Positions 1-6,902 of a DNA stretch of 8,721 nt are shown piece after piece. Position 1 is the stretch's first letter. Every line of letters starts with the position of its first letter. A program made the translations under genes and the position numbers. This DNA is from an uncultured Coriobacteriaceae bacterium (GTDB taxonomy: Bacteria > Actinomycetota > Coriobacteriia > Coriobacteriales > Atopobiaceae): NCBI GenBank assembly GCA_902772085.1, contig CACXZL010000052.1, forward strand, positions 1 through 8,721. The letters are read 5' to 3'. Below the pieces are notes generated by a model. That model saw only the letters and a program-made list of their open reading frames with translations. It did not search any database and had not been told where the DNA came from.

Positions 1-98
1 CACGCCAACACAAACGGCCGCTCCCCGAGCAGCATGCGCAGGGCGCCCTCCAGTCCTGCGGCAAACGTCGCGTGGCTTGCAAGCAGCAGATACTTCAT
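1..98 (-). CDS. PTS mannose/fructose-family EIIA component, N-terminal fragment
   Basis: The first 32 codons of a minus-strand gene are present, starting with ATG at 98-96; the rest lies beyond the left edge. The peptide begins MKYLLLASHATFAAGLEGAL and continues with an MLLGE stretch, the pattern of mannose-family (EIIA-Man type) phosphotransferase proteins: a short beta strand, then the phosphorylated histidine (here His9 in ASH), then a helix ending in M-L-x-G-E. In this family the cytoplasmic EIIA domain takes phosphate from HPr and passes it to EIIB for sugar uptake. A ribosome-binding site AGGAGA (minus strand, 108-103) stands 4-5 bases before the start, which supports it. The gene is divergent from the HAD phosphatase at 185 and shares a promoter region with it. 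Sugar specificity and domain content (EIIA alone or EIIAB) cannot be told from this fragment. Confidence 0.8.
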   Translation of the reverse strand, partial: MKYLLLASHATFAAGLEGALRMLLGERPFVLA

Positions 99-117
99 GT
101 TGTCTCCTATCTATGCG

Positions 118-169
118 TTGCGTGGACAGCTGCTTTCATGAAGTATACTTGGAGCCACCCATTCCACAA
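118..169. promoter_or_regulatory. Divergent promoter pair sharing a palindromic -10 region
   Basis: The 10-bp perfect palindrome AAGTATACTT (141-150) gives a TATACT -10 box on both strands: plus strand 144-149 for the HAD gene, minus strand 147-142 for the PTS gene. Candidate -35 boxes are weak: TGGACA at 123-128 (15-base spacer) on the plus strand and TTGTGG at 169-164 (16-base spacer) on the minus strand. The two -10 boxes overlap, so polymerase probably cannot occupy both at once. Prediction from sequence only. Confidence 0.5.
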
Positions 170-184
170 CCCAAGGAGACGCAC

Positions 185-1006
185 ATGTATCGCATCGTTG
201 CCACCGACATGGACGAGACGTTCTTGGCCGCAGACCACTCCGTTCCCCAAGCAAACGTGGACGCCATCCTTGCCATGCGCGAGCGCGGCGTGCTCTTTGT
301 TCCGGCGAGCGGAAGGGCGTACGGCTCCATCATGAGCAGCCTGCGCGACCTTCCCGCCGAATGCTTGGAAGGGAGTTACGTCATCTCGTACAACGGCGGC
401 TGCATCAATCGCGTGGGGCAGGACGAGCCGTTGCTGAGCCATCGCATCTCGTTTGAGACCGTGAAGCGGCTCTTTGACTTTGCGGTGGACGCGGGCGAAA
501 TCGGCATGCACATCTATACGGTGGATGGCTACGTGTGGGGATGGAACCTCACCGATTCCGAGCAAGGGTACCTTGCGGGGCATATGGACATCGAGGTCTT
601 TGAGGGCGACTCCATCGAGTTTCTCCGTGACGTGCCTCTCGCGAAGTGCCTCTACGTGTACGAGGACCTCGACCTGCTCCACGAGCTTGCGCTGGCGATG
701 GACCCGGCCCTTACCGAGGGGCTTTCCACCACCTTCTCGTCGGGTCGCTACTACGAGTTCAACCCCACGGGGGTCGACAAAGGCGCGGGGCTGCGAGCGC
801 TTGCCGAGATGCTCGAAGTGCCTCTGGAGCAAACGATCGCCTGCGGCGACTCGGCAAACGACATCGCCATGATCGAGGCTGCGGGCGTAGGCGTGGTGGT
901 GAGCAATGCCTCGCCCGATGCTGTGGCCGTGGCGGACTACGTCGCGAAGTCGAGCTGCTCGGACGGCGTCTTCGCCGAGGTGTACGAACGCTTCATCCGT
1001 CCGTGA
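185..1006 (+). CDS. Cof-type HAD-IIB family phosphatase
   Basis: A 273-residue cytoplasmic hydrolase of the haloacid dehalogenase superfamily, Cof/HAD-IIB type, a usual length for the group. Motif I is DMDETF with nucleophile Asp8 and acid/base Asp10; the usual Gly after the second Asp is replaced by Glu11. Motif II is ASGR (Ser42). The C2-type cap fills roughly residues 85-190. Motif III is Lys199 in GVDKGAGL. Motif IV is GDSAND (Asp222, Asp226), which holds Mg2+. All catalytic residues are present, so it should be active. Family members dephosphorylate sugar phosphates, nucleotides or pyridoxal phosphate; the substrate cannot be read from sequence. I chose ATG 185 because AAGGAG (173-178) lies 6 bases upstream and the protein then starts right at the family's first strand; an upstream in-frame ATG at 77 would add a non-homologous tail. 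The divergent PTS gene hints at sugar-phosphate metabolism, which is only inference. Confidence 0.9.
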   Translation: MYRIVATDMDETFLAADHSVPQANVDAILAMRERGVLFVPASGRAYGSIMSSLRDLPAECLEGSYVISYNGGCINRVGQDEPLLSHRISFETVKRLFDFAVDAGEIGMHIYTVDGYVWGWNLTDSEQGYLAGHMDIEVFEGDSIEFLRDVPLAKCLYVYEDLDLLHELALAMDPALTEGLSTTFSSGRYYEFNPTGVDKGAGLRALAEMLEVPLEQTIACGDSANDIAMIEAAGVGVVVSNASPDAVAVADYVAKSSCSDGVFAEVYERFIRP

Positions 1007-1054
1007 GCCCGCTTTGGCACGTGGCCGGCGCCTATCCTGTCTATTTCTTGTTGG

Positions 1055-1087
1055 AAAAGCAAGGTTAGGGGATTAACCTTTCTTTTT
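1055..1087 (+). terminator. Intrinsic terminator after the HAD gene
   Basis: AAGGTTA (1061-1067) and TAACCTT (1074-1080) form a perfect 7-bp stem around a 6-base loop. After one C/T mismatch, AAAAG (1055-1059) can extend the pairing with CTTTT (1082-1086). A run of T residues (1083-1087) follows. It lies 50 bases after the HAD stop and separates that gene from the lipoprotein gene. Confidence 0.7.
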
Positions 1088-1119
1088 GGGCAAGAAAAAG
1101 AATGGGTGCGCCAGAAAGC

Positions 1120-1128
1120 TGGCATACT
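1120..1128 (+). promoter_or_regulatory. Candidate extended -10 promoter of the lipoprotein gene
   Basis: TGGCATACT is an extended -10 element (TGn followed by CATACT). No good -35 box stands 17 bases upstream, which is common for extended -10 promoters. Transcription would start near 1135, about 30 bases before the gene. It sits just after the HAD terminator, so the lipoprotein gene is likely its own unit. Confidence 0.4.
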
Positions 1129-1163
1129 TAGACAAAAGCATGAAGTGACGTCGGGAGGTCATG

Positions 1164-2366
1164 ATGAAACGTTTTGCATGCGGTGCGGCTTCGTTGGCGC
1201 TGGCGGGGGCCTTGGCGCTTTCCTTGGGGAGCTGCGCAAAGCCGGCTTCTTCGTCGAGCGCAACGAGCCAGTCGAGCGCATCGAGCCAGGGTAGCGATCC
1301 GTCCTCCGTGGCGGAGCGGACCGAAAAGACGGCAAACGATGGCGGAAACATCGACGCTACGAGCACGGGTTCGCAGGTCGCCACTTTTTTTGGGCCGAAG
1401 TACATAGTGAGTGATGCCACGGTGAATCAGTCCGTGGACCAGTCCGGGGAGGACTTGGGCCACCAGGAGATATGCGTGGTGGATCAGCCGCAGAGCTGGG
1501 AGCGCATCGCTTCTATCGGCTGGGACCGAAACAGCATCACCTTTATGCAGGTCGAGAGGCCGTGGGGAAGTGCCGTCTACCGCTATGAGTACCTGAACGA
1601 GGCTGGTGCCAACGCTGAGACGGCGGCACGCGGTCGGACGACCGAGGAGGCCTTCTTTGCCGGAGCGGGTGAGGTTTCGCACACCGAGGTAAACGGCCAT
1701 GAGATTGCTTACGTATATCTTGGCCAGAGCGTTGTCGGCCCAGGCGGAGAGGGGATGGTCGACCTCGAGGCCGAGGCCGCGGGCGTGAACGTTGCAGCGA
1801 GTGGGCGCACTGCCATGGTGTATGCCTATGAGCAGCGGGCAGACAAGTGCTCCTTCGTAGTGACGGCCACGTGTATGGTGGCAAACGGTGCAGATACGCC
1901 CTCCGCAGAGCAGATTCTCCAAGATGTCTACGCGCCAATCGGGTTCGTGGATAAGGACGCCCGGGTAGAGGCCGCGTCGTATCTCTCGGATGTCTCGATT
2001 TCAAACGCAGACAGTACCGCGAACGTCGTTATAGCTCGCGATGGGGATTCGCTGGTATCGTATACCGAGCACTCGGTGGTCTTGTTGGGCGCCATCGACA
2101 CGGGAAGCACCGCCCCTACGGCGACATACGACTTTGAGCTGGCTGGTGAGCAAGAAGGCATGGAAGAGTTCGAGGTGGGAGGCCACCGCGTGCGTGCGGC
2201 CGTGTCGGAAAGCAAGTGGGAGTTCGAGACGGAGACCGTCGTGGAACGCACGCTCAACGCCTACGTCGACCTCGATGGTGCCACGCTTCACGTCTCCGCG
2301 ACCTTGGCCGAGGGCGAGGAAGTGCCTGCCGCGCTCGAACGCCTCGTAGGCAGCCGCCTCAAGTAA
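1164..2366 (+). CDS. Secreted lipoprotein of unknown function
   Basis: A 400-residue protein that I cannot assign to a named family. The N-terminus is a lipoprotein signal peptide: charged MKR, a hydrophobic stretch (about residues 7-21) and a lipobox LGSC with the lipidated cysteine at 24. A Ser/Ala/Thr-rich flexible linker (about 27-70) follows, typical of Gram-positive lipoproteins that hold a domain off the membrane. The rest (about 78-400) is soluble and beta-rich. It may hold two related domains: the segment around VNGHEIAYVYL (176-186) and its following strand and helix (229-256) resemble VGGHRVRAAVS (338-348) and the C-terminal 373-399 stretch. ATG 1164 is preferred over the adjacent ATG 1161 because GGGAGG (1153-1158) is then 5 rather than 2 bases away. 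No transporter or enzyme motif is visible. The gene stands alone between a terminator and a decayed region. Confidence 0.85.
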   Translation: MKRFACGAASLALAGALALSLGSCAKPASSSSATSQSSASSQGSDPSSVAERTEKTANDGGNIDATSTGSQVATFFGPKYIVSDATVNQSVDQSGEDLGHQEICVVDQPQSWERIASIGWDRNSITFMQVERPWGSAVYRYEYLNEAGANAETAARGRTTEEAFFAGAGEVSHTEVNGHEIAYVYLGQSVVGPGGEGMVDLEAEAAGVNVAASGRTAMVYAYEQRADKCSFVVTATCMVANGADTPSAEQILQDVYAPIGFVDKDARVEAASYLSDVSISNADSTANVVIARDGDSLVSYTEHSVVLLGAIDTGSTAPTATYDFELAGEQEGMEEFEVGGHRVRAAVSESKWEFETETVVERTLNAYVDLDGATLHVSATLAEGEEVPAALERLVGSRLK

Positions 2367-2383
2367 AAGCCGACGGGGGACGG

Positions 2384-2593
2384 GTGTCTAACGCGTCTGC
2401 CTGTGGCGACAACTGTGCCCGGTGGATACTCAGCATCGCTTCGAAGCAGGACGTGACCATCAATCTGCGCCATCTCATGTCATTTGGCGACGGAAGGTTT
2501 GCCATGCGAGTGCTCAACTCCAGCAACGTGGTCCACGACATGCTTGGCCTCATAGCCGAGTACGACATAGCGATGCATGAGCGATATGGATGA
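2384..2593 (+). CDS. Small unrecognised protein, possibly the remnant of a two-gene cassette
   Basis: An open frame of 69 codons if GTG 2384 is the start; GGGGGA (2374-2379) lies 4 bases upstream, but the start is uncertain and the first 22 or so residues look less protein-like than the rest. From about residue 23 the sequence reads as a plausible small folded domain: a strand DVTINLRHLMSFGDG, then a strand FAMRVLNSS, then an amphipathic helix VVHDMLGLIAEYDIAMHERY. I do not recognise a family with certainty. The stop at 2591-2593 is followed 12 bases later by the ATG of the broken ATPase, with AAGGGA (2593-2598) between them, the spacing of a translated pair. It may be a 5'-truncated relic rather than a working gene. 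Function unknown. Confidence 0.45.
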   Translation: MSNASACGDNCARWILSIASKQDVTINLRHLMSFGDGRFAMRVLNSSNVVHDMLGLIAEYDIAMHERYG

Positions 2594-2605
2594 AGGGAAC
2601 CTTTT

Positions 2606-2789
2606 ATGCATGTCGAGAACGCTCGCGTGCAGTTCGAGCTTATGCTCACTCGTTCGATTACGCTTACCCGCGGCATGAGCGCCACGGGTAAGTCTACGCT
2701 CGTTGGTCTGTTTGGCTGAACAACAGCAGGGCGGTCCCGCTAGTGGCGTAACGTTGTTTGATGGCGTAGGAGAGTGCCGTCTCAGCTGA
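2606..2789 (+). pseudogene. Frameshifted, truncated P-loop ATPase N-terminus
   Basis: The frame starting at ATG 2606 encodes 37 residues that end in a clear Walker A motif, GMSATGKS (residues 23-30), preceded by two strands (VQFELMLT and SITLTRG) in the arrangement of ABC/SMC-like ATPases. It then meets TGA at 2717-2719. Skipping one base near 2714 opens a new frame (2715-2789) of 24 codons reading AEQQQGGPASGVTLFDGVGE, which continues naturally from the Walker A helix before another stop. So one gene seems to have gained a base and also lost everything downstream: no Walker B, no later ATPase motifs. A good AAGGGA site lies 7 bases before the start. I read it as the relic of a small ATP-binding protein, formerly translated with the ORF at 2384. 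The alternative, a real 37-residue peptide, seems less likely because Walker A alone has no known role. Confidence 0.6.
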
Positions 2790-2838
2790 CTTGCGTCATG
2801 CCACGCTAAGATCACGGCCCCCGCACGCAAACAAGCTC

Positions 2839-2860
2839 GGTGGGCTATACTTTTCCCACC
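2839..2860 (+). promoter_or_regulatory. Predicted gatCAB promoter (-10) inside an inverted repeat
   Basis: TATACT at 2846-2851 is a good -10 box, about 60 bases before gatC; no clear -35 is seen. The box lies in the 10-base gap between GGTGGG (2839-2844) and CCCACC (2855-2860), a perfect 6-bp inverted repeat. This could be an operator or chance. Same TATACT form as the promoter at 144. Confidence 0.45.
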
Positions 2861-2911
2861 CTGCAAGGTTGACGACCCTGCGTTTCCGCGCAAAACAAGG
2901 AGACAGCGTCT

Positions 2912-3232
2912 ATGGCTCTCACTACCGACGACGTGCGCCGCATAGCCGCATATGCGCGCATCGCGCTCACCGAGAACGAGCTCGCAGAGATGACGGCCTA
3001 CATGAGCGAGGCCATCAAGCTCTTTGAACCCATACGCGCGTATGACCTCGCAGGGGTGGAGCCTACGTATCACCCCATAGGAGGCCTCTCAAACGTGATG
3101 GCGGCTGATGTGGCAAACAAGCACGGTCGCTCGCTGAGCGTAGACGCGGCCTTGTCAAACGCGGCCTCCACGCAAGGCAAAGCGTTTCGCATCCCCTCCA
3201 TCCTCGGCACCGCGGGGGGAGACCAGCGATGA
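2912..3232 (+). CDS. gatC: Asp-tRNA(Asn)/Glu-tRNA(Gln) amidotransferase subunit C
   Basis: The 106-residue small subunit of the GatCAB amidotransferase, close to the family's usual 95-100. The N-terminal helix region matches the family (DVRRIAAYARIALTENELAE), followed by the helix running to LFEPI and the extended segment ending in a G-K-A-F-R-I-P-S motif typical of the GatC tail that wraps GatA. GatC holds GatA and GatB together and has no active site. AAGGAG (2897-2902) lies 9 bases before the ATG. The stop overlaps the gatA start in ATGA (3229-3232), so the two are translationally coupled. It is the first gene of the operon and follows its own predicted promoter at 2846. Confidence 0.95.
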   Translation: MALTTDDVRRIAAYARIALTENELAEMTAYMSEAIKLFEPIRAYDLAGVEPTYHPIGGLSNVMAADVANKHGRSLSVDAALSNAASTQGKAFRIPSILGTAGGDQR

Positions 3233-4737
3233 CGCGGCTCGACCAGCTTTCGGCAGCCCAAATCGCCTCGGGCGTTGCGGCGGGAGCGTTCTCGGCCACA
3301 GAAGTCGCCCGCGCGTCGCTCGACGCCATCGAGGCGCGCGACGCCGAGGTCCAGGCGTTTTTGCAGGTAAGCGCAGACCTTGCGCTCAAGACCGCGACCG
3401 CGACCGACGAGCTGCGTGCGCATGGCGCCAAGCTTGGCCCCCTAGCCGGCGTGCCCGTCGCCTTCAAGGACAATATGAACCTCCAGGGCACGCGTACGAC
3501 CTGCGCCTCCCGCATGCTGGAGGGCTACGAGTCGCCCTATACCGCCACGTGCGTCCAGCGCATGCTCGCCGCCGGCGCCACGCCCATCGGCAAGACAAAC
3601 ATGGACGAGTTTGCCTTCGGCTCCTCCACGGAGTCAAGCGCGTTTCATCCCACGCGCAACCCTTGGGATGCCGCACGCGTGCCCGGCGGTTCTTCGGGTG
3701 GTAGTGCTGCGGCCGTTGCCGCAGGCGAGGTGTCCATCGCGCTGGGCTCAGACACCGGCGGTTCCATCCGCCAGCCGGCGAGCTTCTGCGGCGTGGTGGG
3801 CCTGAAGCCCACCTACGGGGCCGTGAGCCGCTACGGCGTGGTGGCCTTTGGCTCGTCCCTCGACCAGGTGGGGCCCCTCGGGCGCTCGGTCACAGACGTG
3901 GCGATTGCCATGAACGCGCTGGTAACGGGTGGGAGAGACCCGCTCGACTCCACGTCGCAGGACGTGCCGGCGTCCTTCTCGGCGCATTTGGAGGACCCCG
4001 TCGAAGGCATGCGCGTGGGTGTCATCCCCGCGCTTATGGAGCACGAGAGCATTGCGCCGGACGTGAGGAAGGGCCTGGCGGACGCCCGCGCCGCGCTGGA
4101 AGAGCAAGGCGCACAAATCACGGAAGTCGAGCTTTCCCACATGGCGTCTGCCATCGCCGCCTACTACGTGATCGGGCCGTCCGAGGCATTCAGCAATCTG
4201 GCACGCTTCGACGGCGTGCGCTTTGGCTACCAAGAGCCGGGCAGCGCGACCTTGGCGGAGCAGACCGCCCTCAGTCGTGCGCACGGCTTTGGGGCGGAGG
4301 CCAAGCGCCGTCAGCTTCTCGGTGCTTACCTGCTCTCTTCCGGCGTGTATCACGAGTATTATTATCCCGCCCAACAAGTGCGCACGCTCATCACTGAAGA
4401 CTATCGCCATGCCTTCGCGCGCTGCGACGCCATCTTGCTGCCCGTTGCCCCCACGACGGCATGGCACTTTGGCGAGGTGAACGATCCCACTCAGATGTAT
4501 GCGTCTGACCTCTTCACCATCTCACTCAACATCGCGGGAAACGCAGGCGTCAGCGTGCCCGTGGGCAGTAGCCCTGCCTCGGGCATGCCCTTGTCGGCCC
4601 AGCTTCAGGGCCCGGCGTTTCAGGATGCCAATCTGCTGCGCATGGCCCGAGCCCTCGAGCGCGGTATAGCAAAGAAGGGCCTGCACATGCCAGACACCGT
4701 TGCCCCCGCCTTCGCGGATCGAGGAGGCGAGCTGTGA
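3229..4737 (+). CDS. gatA: Asp-tRNA(Asn)/Glu-tRNA(Gln) amidotransferase subunit A
   Basis: The 502-residue glutaminase subunit of GatCAB, full family length (about 485-500). It is an amidase-signature enzyme: it frees ammonia from glutamine, which travels to GatB. The whole Ser-cisSer-Lys triad is visible: Lys80 in VAFKDN, Ser155 in the GGSSGGSAAAV glycine-serine stretch, and nucleophile Ser179 in GSDTGGSIRQP; these sit one residue beyond the numbering known for the Staphylococcus aureus enzyme. A GKTNMDEFAFG segment (about 121-131) is also characteristic. The start overlaps the gatC stop by four bases. A 91-base gap with no visible terminator separates it from gatB. Nothing about the gene is unusual; GC content is high, like its operon partners. 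Confidence 0.97.
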   Translation: MTRLDQLSAAQIASGVAAGAFSATEVARASLDAIEARDAEVQAFLQVSADLALKTATATDELRAHGAKLGPLAGVPVAFKDNMNLQGTRTTCASRMLEGYESPYTATCVQRMLAAGATPIGKTNMDEFAFGSSTESSAFHPTRNPWDAARVPGGSSGGSAAAVAAGEVSIALGSDTGGSIRQPASFCGVVGLKPTYGAVSRYGVVAFGSSLDQVGPLGRSVTDVAIAMNALVTGGRDPLDSTSQDVPASFSAHLEDPVEGMRVGVIPALMEHESIAPDVRKGLADARAALEEQGAQITEVELSHMASAIAAYYVIGPSEAFSNLARFDGVRFGYQEPGSATLAEQTALSRAHGFGAEAKRRQLLGAYLLSSGVYHEYYYPAQQVRTLITEDYRHAFARCDAILLPVAPTTAWHFGEVNDPTQMYASDLFTISLNIAGNAGVSVPVGSSPASGMPLSAQLQGPAFQDANLLRMARALERGIAKKGLHMPDTVAPAFADRGGEL

Positions 4738-4828
4738 AAACAAGCGCGCGCAAGCAGGGGGTTCTCCCTTCGCCACACACGGCGCAGTCTGTGCGTTTGG
4801 GCATCCAGATTTACCGAAAGGGGGCATC

Positions 4829-6334
4829 ATGAAGAAGCTCCCCGACGTCCTGCGTGACTGGGAGGCCGTGATCGGTCTGGAGATCCATACCGAGCTCACG
4901 GCGCTCGAGACCAAGATGTTTTGCGACTGCCGGCTGAGCCATACCGCTCCGCCAAACACCAACGTTTGCCCCGTATGCCTCGGGCTTCCAGGAGCGCTGC
5001 CCGTGCCAAACGAGAAGGCCATCGAGTGCATCGTGATGGCGGGCATCGCGACCAACTGCGAGATCATGGAGCGCTCGCTCTTCTATCGCAAGCATTATTT
5101 CTATCCGGACATGTCGAAGAACTACCAGACCACGCAAGGCCCGGTGGCTTTCTGCATGCACGGCCACCTCGACTTGGAGGTGCCCGCCCAAGAGGCCAGG
5201 GAGCGCCCGGACTTCTCCGTGCGGAAAGCCCCGGACGGCAGTTATGCGGTGCCCATCCGCATCATGCGCATCCACATGGAGGAGGACGCGGCAAAGATGG
5301 TCCATGTGGGTGGGGGAGAGGGCCGCATCGGGGGTGCGCGCGAGAGTCTCATAGACTACAACCGCTGCGGTACCCCGCTCATAGAGCTCGTCACCGAGCC
5401 CGACCTGCGAACTCCCGAGGAGGCGAGGCTCTTCATGGAGAAGCTCCGCCAGACGTTCCTCGCGCTGGGCATATCGGACTGTTCGCTGGAAAACGGCTCC
5501 ATGCGCTGCGACGGCAACGTGAGCATTCGCCGGCGCGGAACGGCGGGGGTCGGCACGAAGACCGAGATGAAGAACCTCAACTCGTTCAAGAGCCTGCATG
5601 ACGCTCTGGCCTATGAGATCTGCCGACAGGCGGAAGTGCTCGAGGGCGGTGGCGACGTGCGTCAGGAAACCCGTCACTGGGAGCCGAGCGGGCGTCGCAC
5701 TGTCGTCATGCGTGTGAAGGAGACGGCCGACGACTACCGTATGTATCCTGATCCCGACCTCGCTCCCTTTGACCTCTCCGATGAGTTCATCGGGCGGTGT
5801 CGGTCACGTGTGCCGGAGCTGCCCGATGCAAAACGTAGCCGTTACCTGACCGAGTTGGGGCTCAGTCGTCATGACGCCGACCAGATCGCATGCAATCCCA
5901 TGGCGGCGCGCGTCTTTGAGGAAGCGGTGGCAATTGCACGCGAGATGGCTCCTCTGATAGCGAACGTCATGGTAAACATAGCTCCAACGGCAAAGGCGAT
6001 CACGTCGCGTCAGGTGGCGAGTCTTGCGCGACTGCTCGCGACGGATGCCCTTACCTTTGCGCAGGCGCGCGAAGTGGCGGAAATGGTAGACGGTACCGAC
6101 GAGGATCCTGAGACGGTCGTTGACGCATACAACATGCGCCAGAGTACCGACATCGATACCCTGGCGCCAATCGTGGATGACGTGCTCGCAACTTGCGTCA
6201 GCCAGGTGCGGCAATACGAGAACGGAAACAAAAAAGTCATCGGGTACCTCGTGGGGCAATGCATGAAAGCCGCGCGTGGCAACGGCAACCCCAAGCTCTT
6301 CAATCAGCTCTTGCTGGAAAAGCTCGGGGTGTGA
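4829..6334 (+). CDS. gatB: Asp-tRNA(Asn)/Glu-tRNA(Gln) amidotransferase subunit B
   Basis: The 501-residue tRNA-binding kinase subunit of GatCAB, slightly longer than the usual 475-480. It phosphorylates the side chain of Glu on tRNA(Gln) or Asp on tRNA(Asn), then amidates it with ammonia from GatA. Seen in the sequence: VIGLEIHTEL near the start (14-23), a zinc-type cysteine set C32-x-C34 and C47-PV-C50, the HYFYPDMSKNYQ segment of the cradle domain, and a helical C-terminal YqeY-like tail ending near the stop. ATG 4829 was chosen because AAAGGGGG (4817-4824) is 4 bases upstream and the protein then begins as the family does; the frame stays open upstream to 4700 but that part overlaps gatA and has no homology. 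The end is convergent with the XRE gene with only 9 bases between stops and no terminator seen. Confidence 0.97.
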   Translation: MKKLPDVLRDWEAVIGLEIHTELTALETKMFCDCRLSHTAPPNTNVCPVCLGLPGALPVPNEKAIECIVMAGIATNCEIMERSLFYRKHYFYPDMSKNYQTTQGPVAFCMHGHLDLEVPAQEARERPDFSVRKAPDGSYAVPIRIMRIHMEEDAAKMVHVGGGEGRIGGARESLIDYNRCGTPLIELVTEPDLRTPEEARLFMEKLRQTFLALGISDCSLENGSMRCDGNVSIRRRGTAGVGTKTEMKNLNSFKSLHDALAYEICRQAEVLEGGGDVRQETRHWEPSGRRTVVMRVKETADDYRMYPDPDLAPFDLSDEFIGRCRSRVPELPDAKRSRYLTELGLSRHDADQIACNPMAARVFEEAVAIAREMAPLIANVMVNIAPTAKAITSRQVASLARLLATDALTFAQAREVAEMVDGTDEDPETVVDAYNMRQSTDIDTLAPIVDDVLATCVSQVRQYENGNKKVIGYLVGQCMKAARGNGNPKLFNQLLLEKLGV

Positions 6335-6343
6335 CACGGCTGG

Positions 6344-6805
6344 CTATGCCTCGTCTGCCTCGTCTTTGCCATCTTCGAGGTCTACGATGGCGAGGGTCTT
6401 GCCAAGGGGGGCGAGAAGCTTCAGGAGCGTGTTTATCTGAGGGGAAATCTCGCATCCCTCTATGCGGCTGATAACAGACTGCCGGATGCCTGCAGCCTCG
6501 CCGAGCCGCGTCTGGGAGAAGGACGCATCGCGTCGAATCTTGGAAAGCCCTTTCAGCAGGCGTTTCTTTTCTCTGTCTACGTAGTTGACTTCTTCGCCAG
6601 ACAGGTAGAGGTCATCGGCGGTAATGCTTGAGTCACTGCCCCAGGCGAGTTTCTCCCCTCCATCGAGAATGGCAAGCGTACGAAGCGCCCGCTTGTTTTG
6701 TATACCGATCTCCTGCAAGAGGTATCGCTTTGATATGCCGTTCTCAAACCACACAACGACGCGGTCGTTCTCCAACGGAATAGCTGCGATTATGTTGTTA
6801 CCCAT
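6344..6805 (-). CDS. DUF2442-like / XRE helix-turn-helix regulator, antitoxin-like
   Basis: A 153-residue protein with two parts. Residues about 4-72 resemble DUF2442: strands IIAAIPLENDRVVVWFENG, then a middle segment with LRTLAILD, and the ending W-x-x-D-x-x-I-T-A-D-D-L-Y-x-x-G. Residues about 84-140 are an XRE/Cro-type DNA-binding domain, with the helix-turn-helix at FSQTRLGEAAGIRQSVISRI (96-115). The tail is acidic. Proteins of this layout are often antitoxins or autoregulators, usually encoded just after a small toxin; no toxin is visible upstream here, so it may be an orphan. ATG 6805 was chosen because AAGGA (6815-6811) is 5 bases upstream; a longer frame from 6853 lacks a site. Its GC is lower than gatCAB and it is convergent with gatB, which suggests insertion. 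A dyad at its promoter suggests self-repression. Partners unknown. Confidence 0.8.
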   Translation of the reverse strand: MGNNIIAAIPLENDRVVVWFENGISKRYLLQEIGIQNKRALRTLAILDGGEKLAWGSDSSITADDLYLSGEEVNYVDREKKRLLKGLSKIRRDASFSQTRLGEAAGIRQSVISRIEGCEISPQINTLLKLLAPLGKTLAIVDLEDGKDEADEA

Positions 6806-6902
6806 ACCTATCCTTCTCTTATGTAAACGAAGTCCTACTACCAGGGTTGGCAAAACAGCGTAGTTGAAAGCACCCTGTTTGTGAACCGAACGTCAGGCAC
6901 TA

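Noticed and set aside
107..832. Long minus-strand open frame opposite the HAD gene
   Set aside because: It lies opposite a gene with complete HAD motifs, has no ribosome site and gives a His/Val/Arg-rich protein typical of reverse-strand shadows in GC-rich DNA.
2719..2756. AACAAC/GTTGTT inverted repeat after the ATPase stub
   Set aside because: Six-bp arms around a 26-base loop with no T-run, and it lies within the continued ATPase reading frame.
4700..4828. Upstream extension of gatB to ATG 4700
   Set aside because: It would overlap gatA, lacks homology, and ATG 4829 has a strong ribosome site.
4811..5677. 288-codon minus-strand open frame opposite gatB
   Set aside because: The plus strand encodes conserved GatB here; the reverse frame shows no family features and the skewed composition of a shadow frame.
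6289..6329. Hairpin at the 3' end of gatB (CCCC-AAGCTC with AAGCTCGGGG)
   Set aside because: The stem is inside the coding sequence, has mismatches and a 21-base loop, and no T-run follows on either strand, so it is not supported as a terminator.
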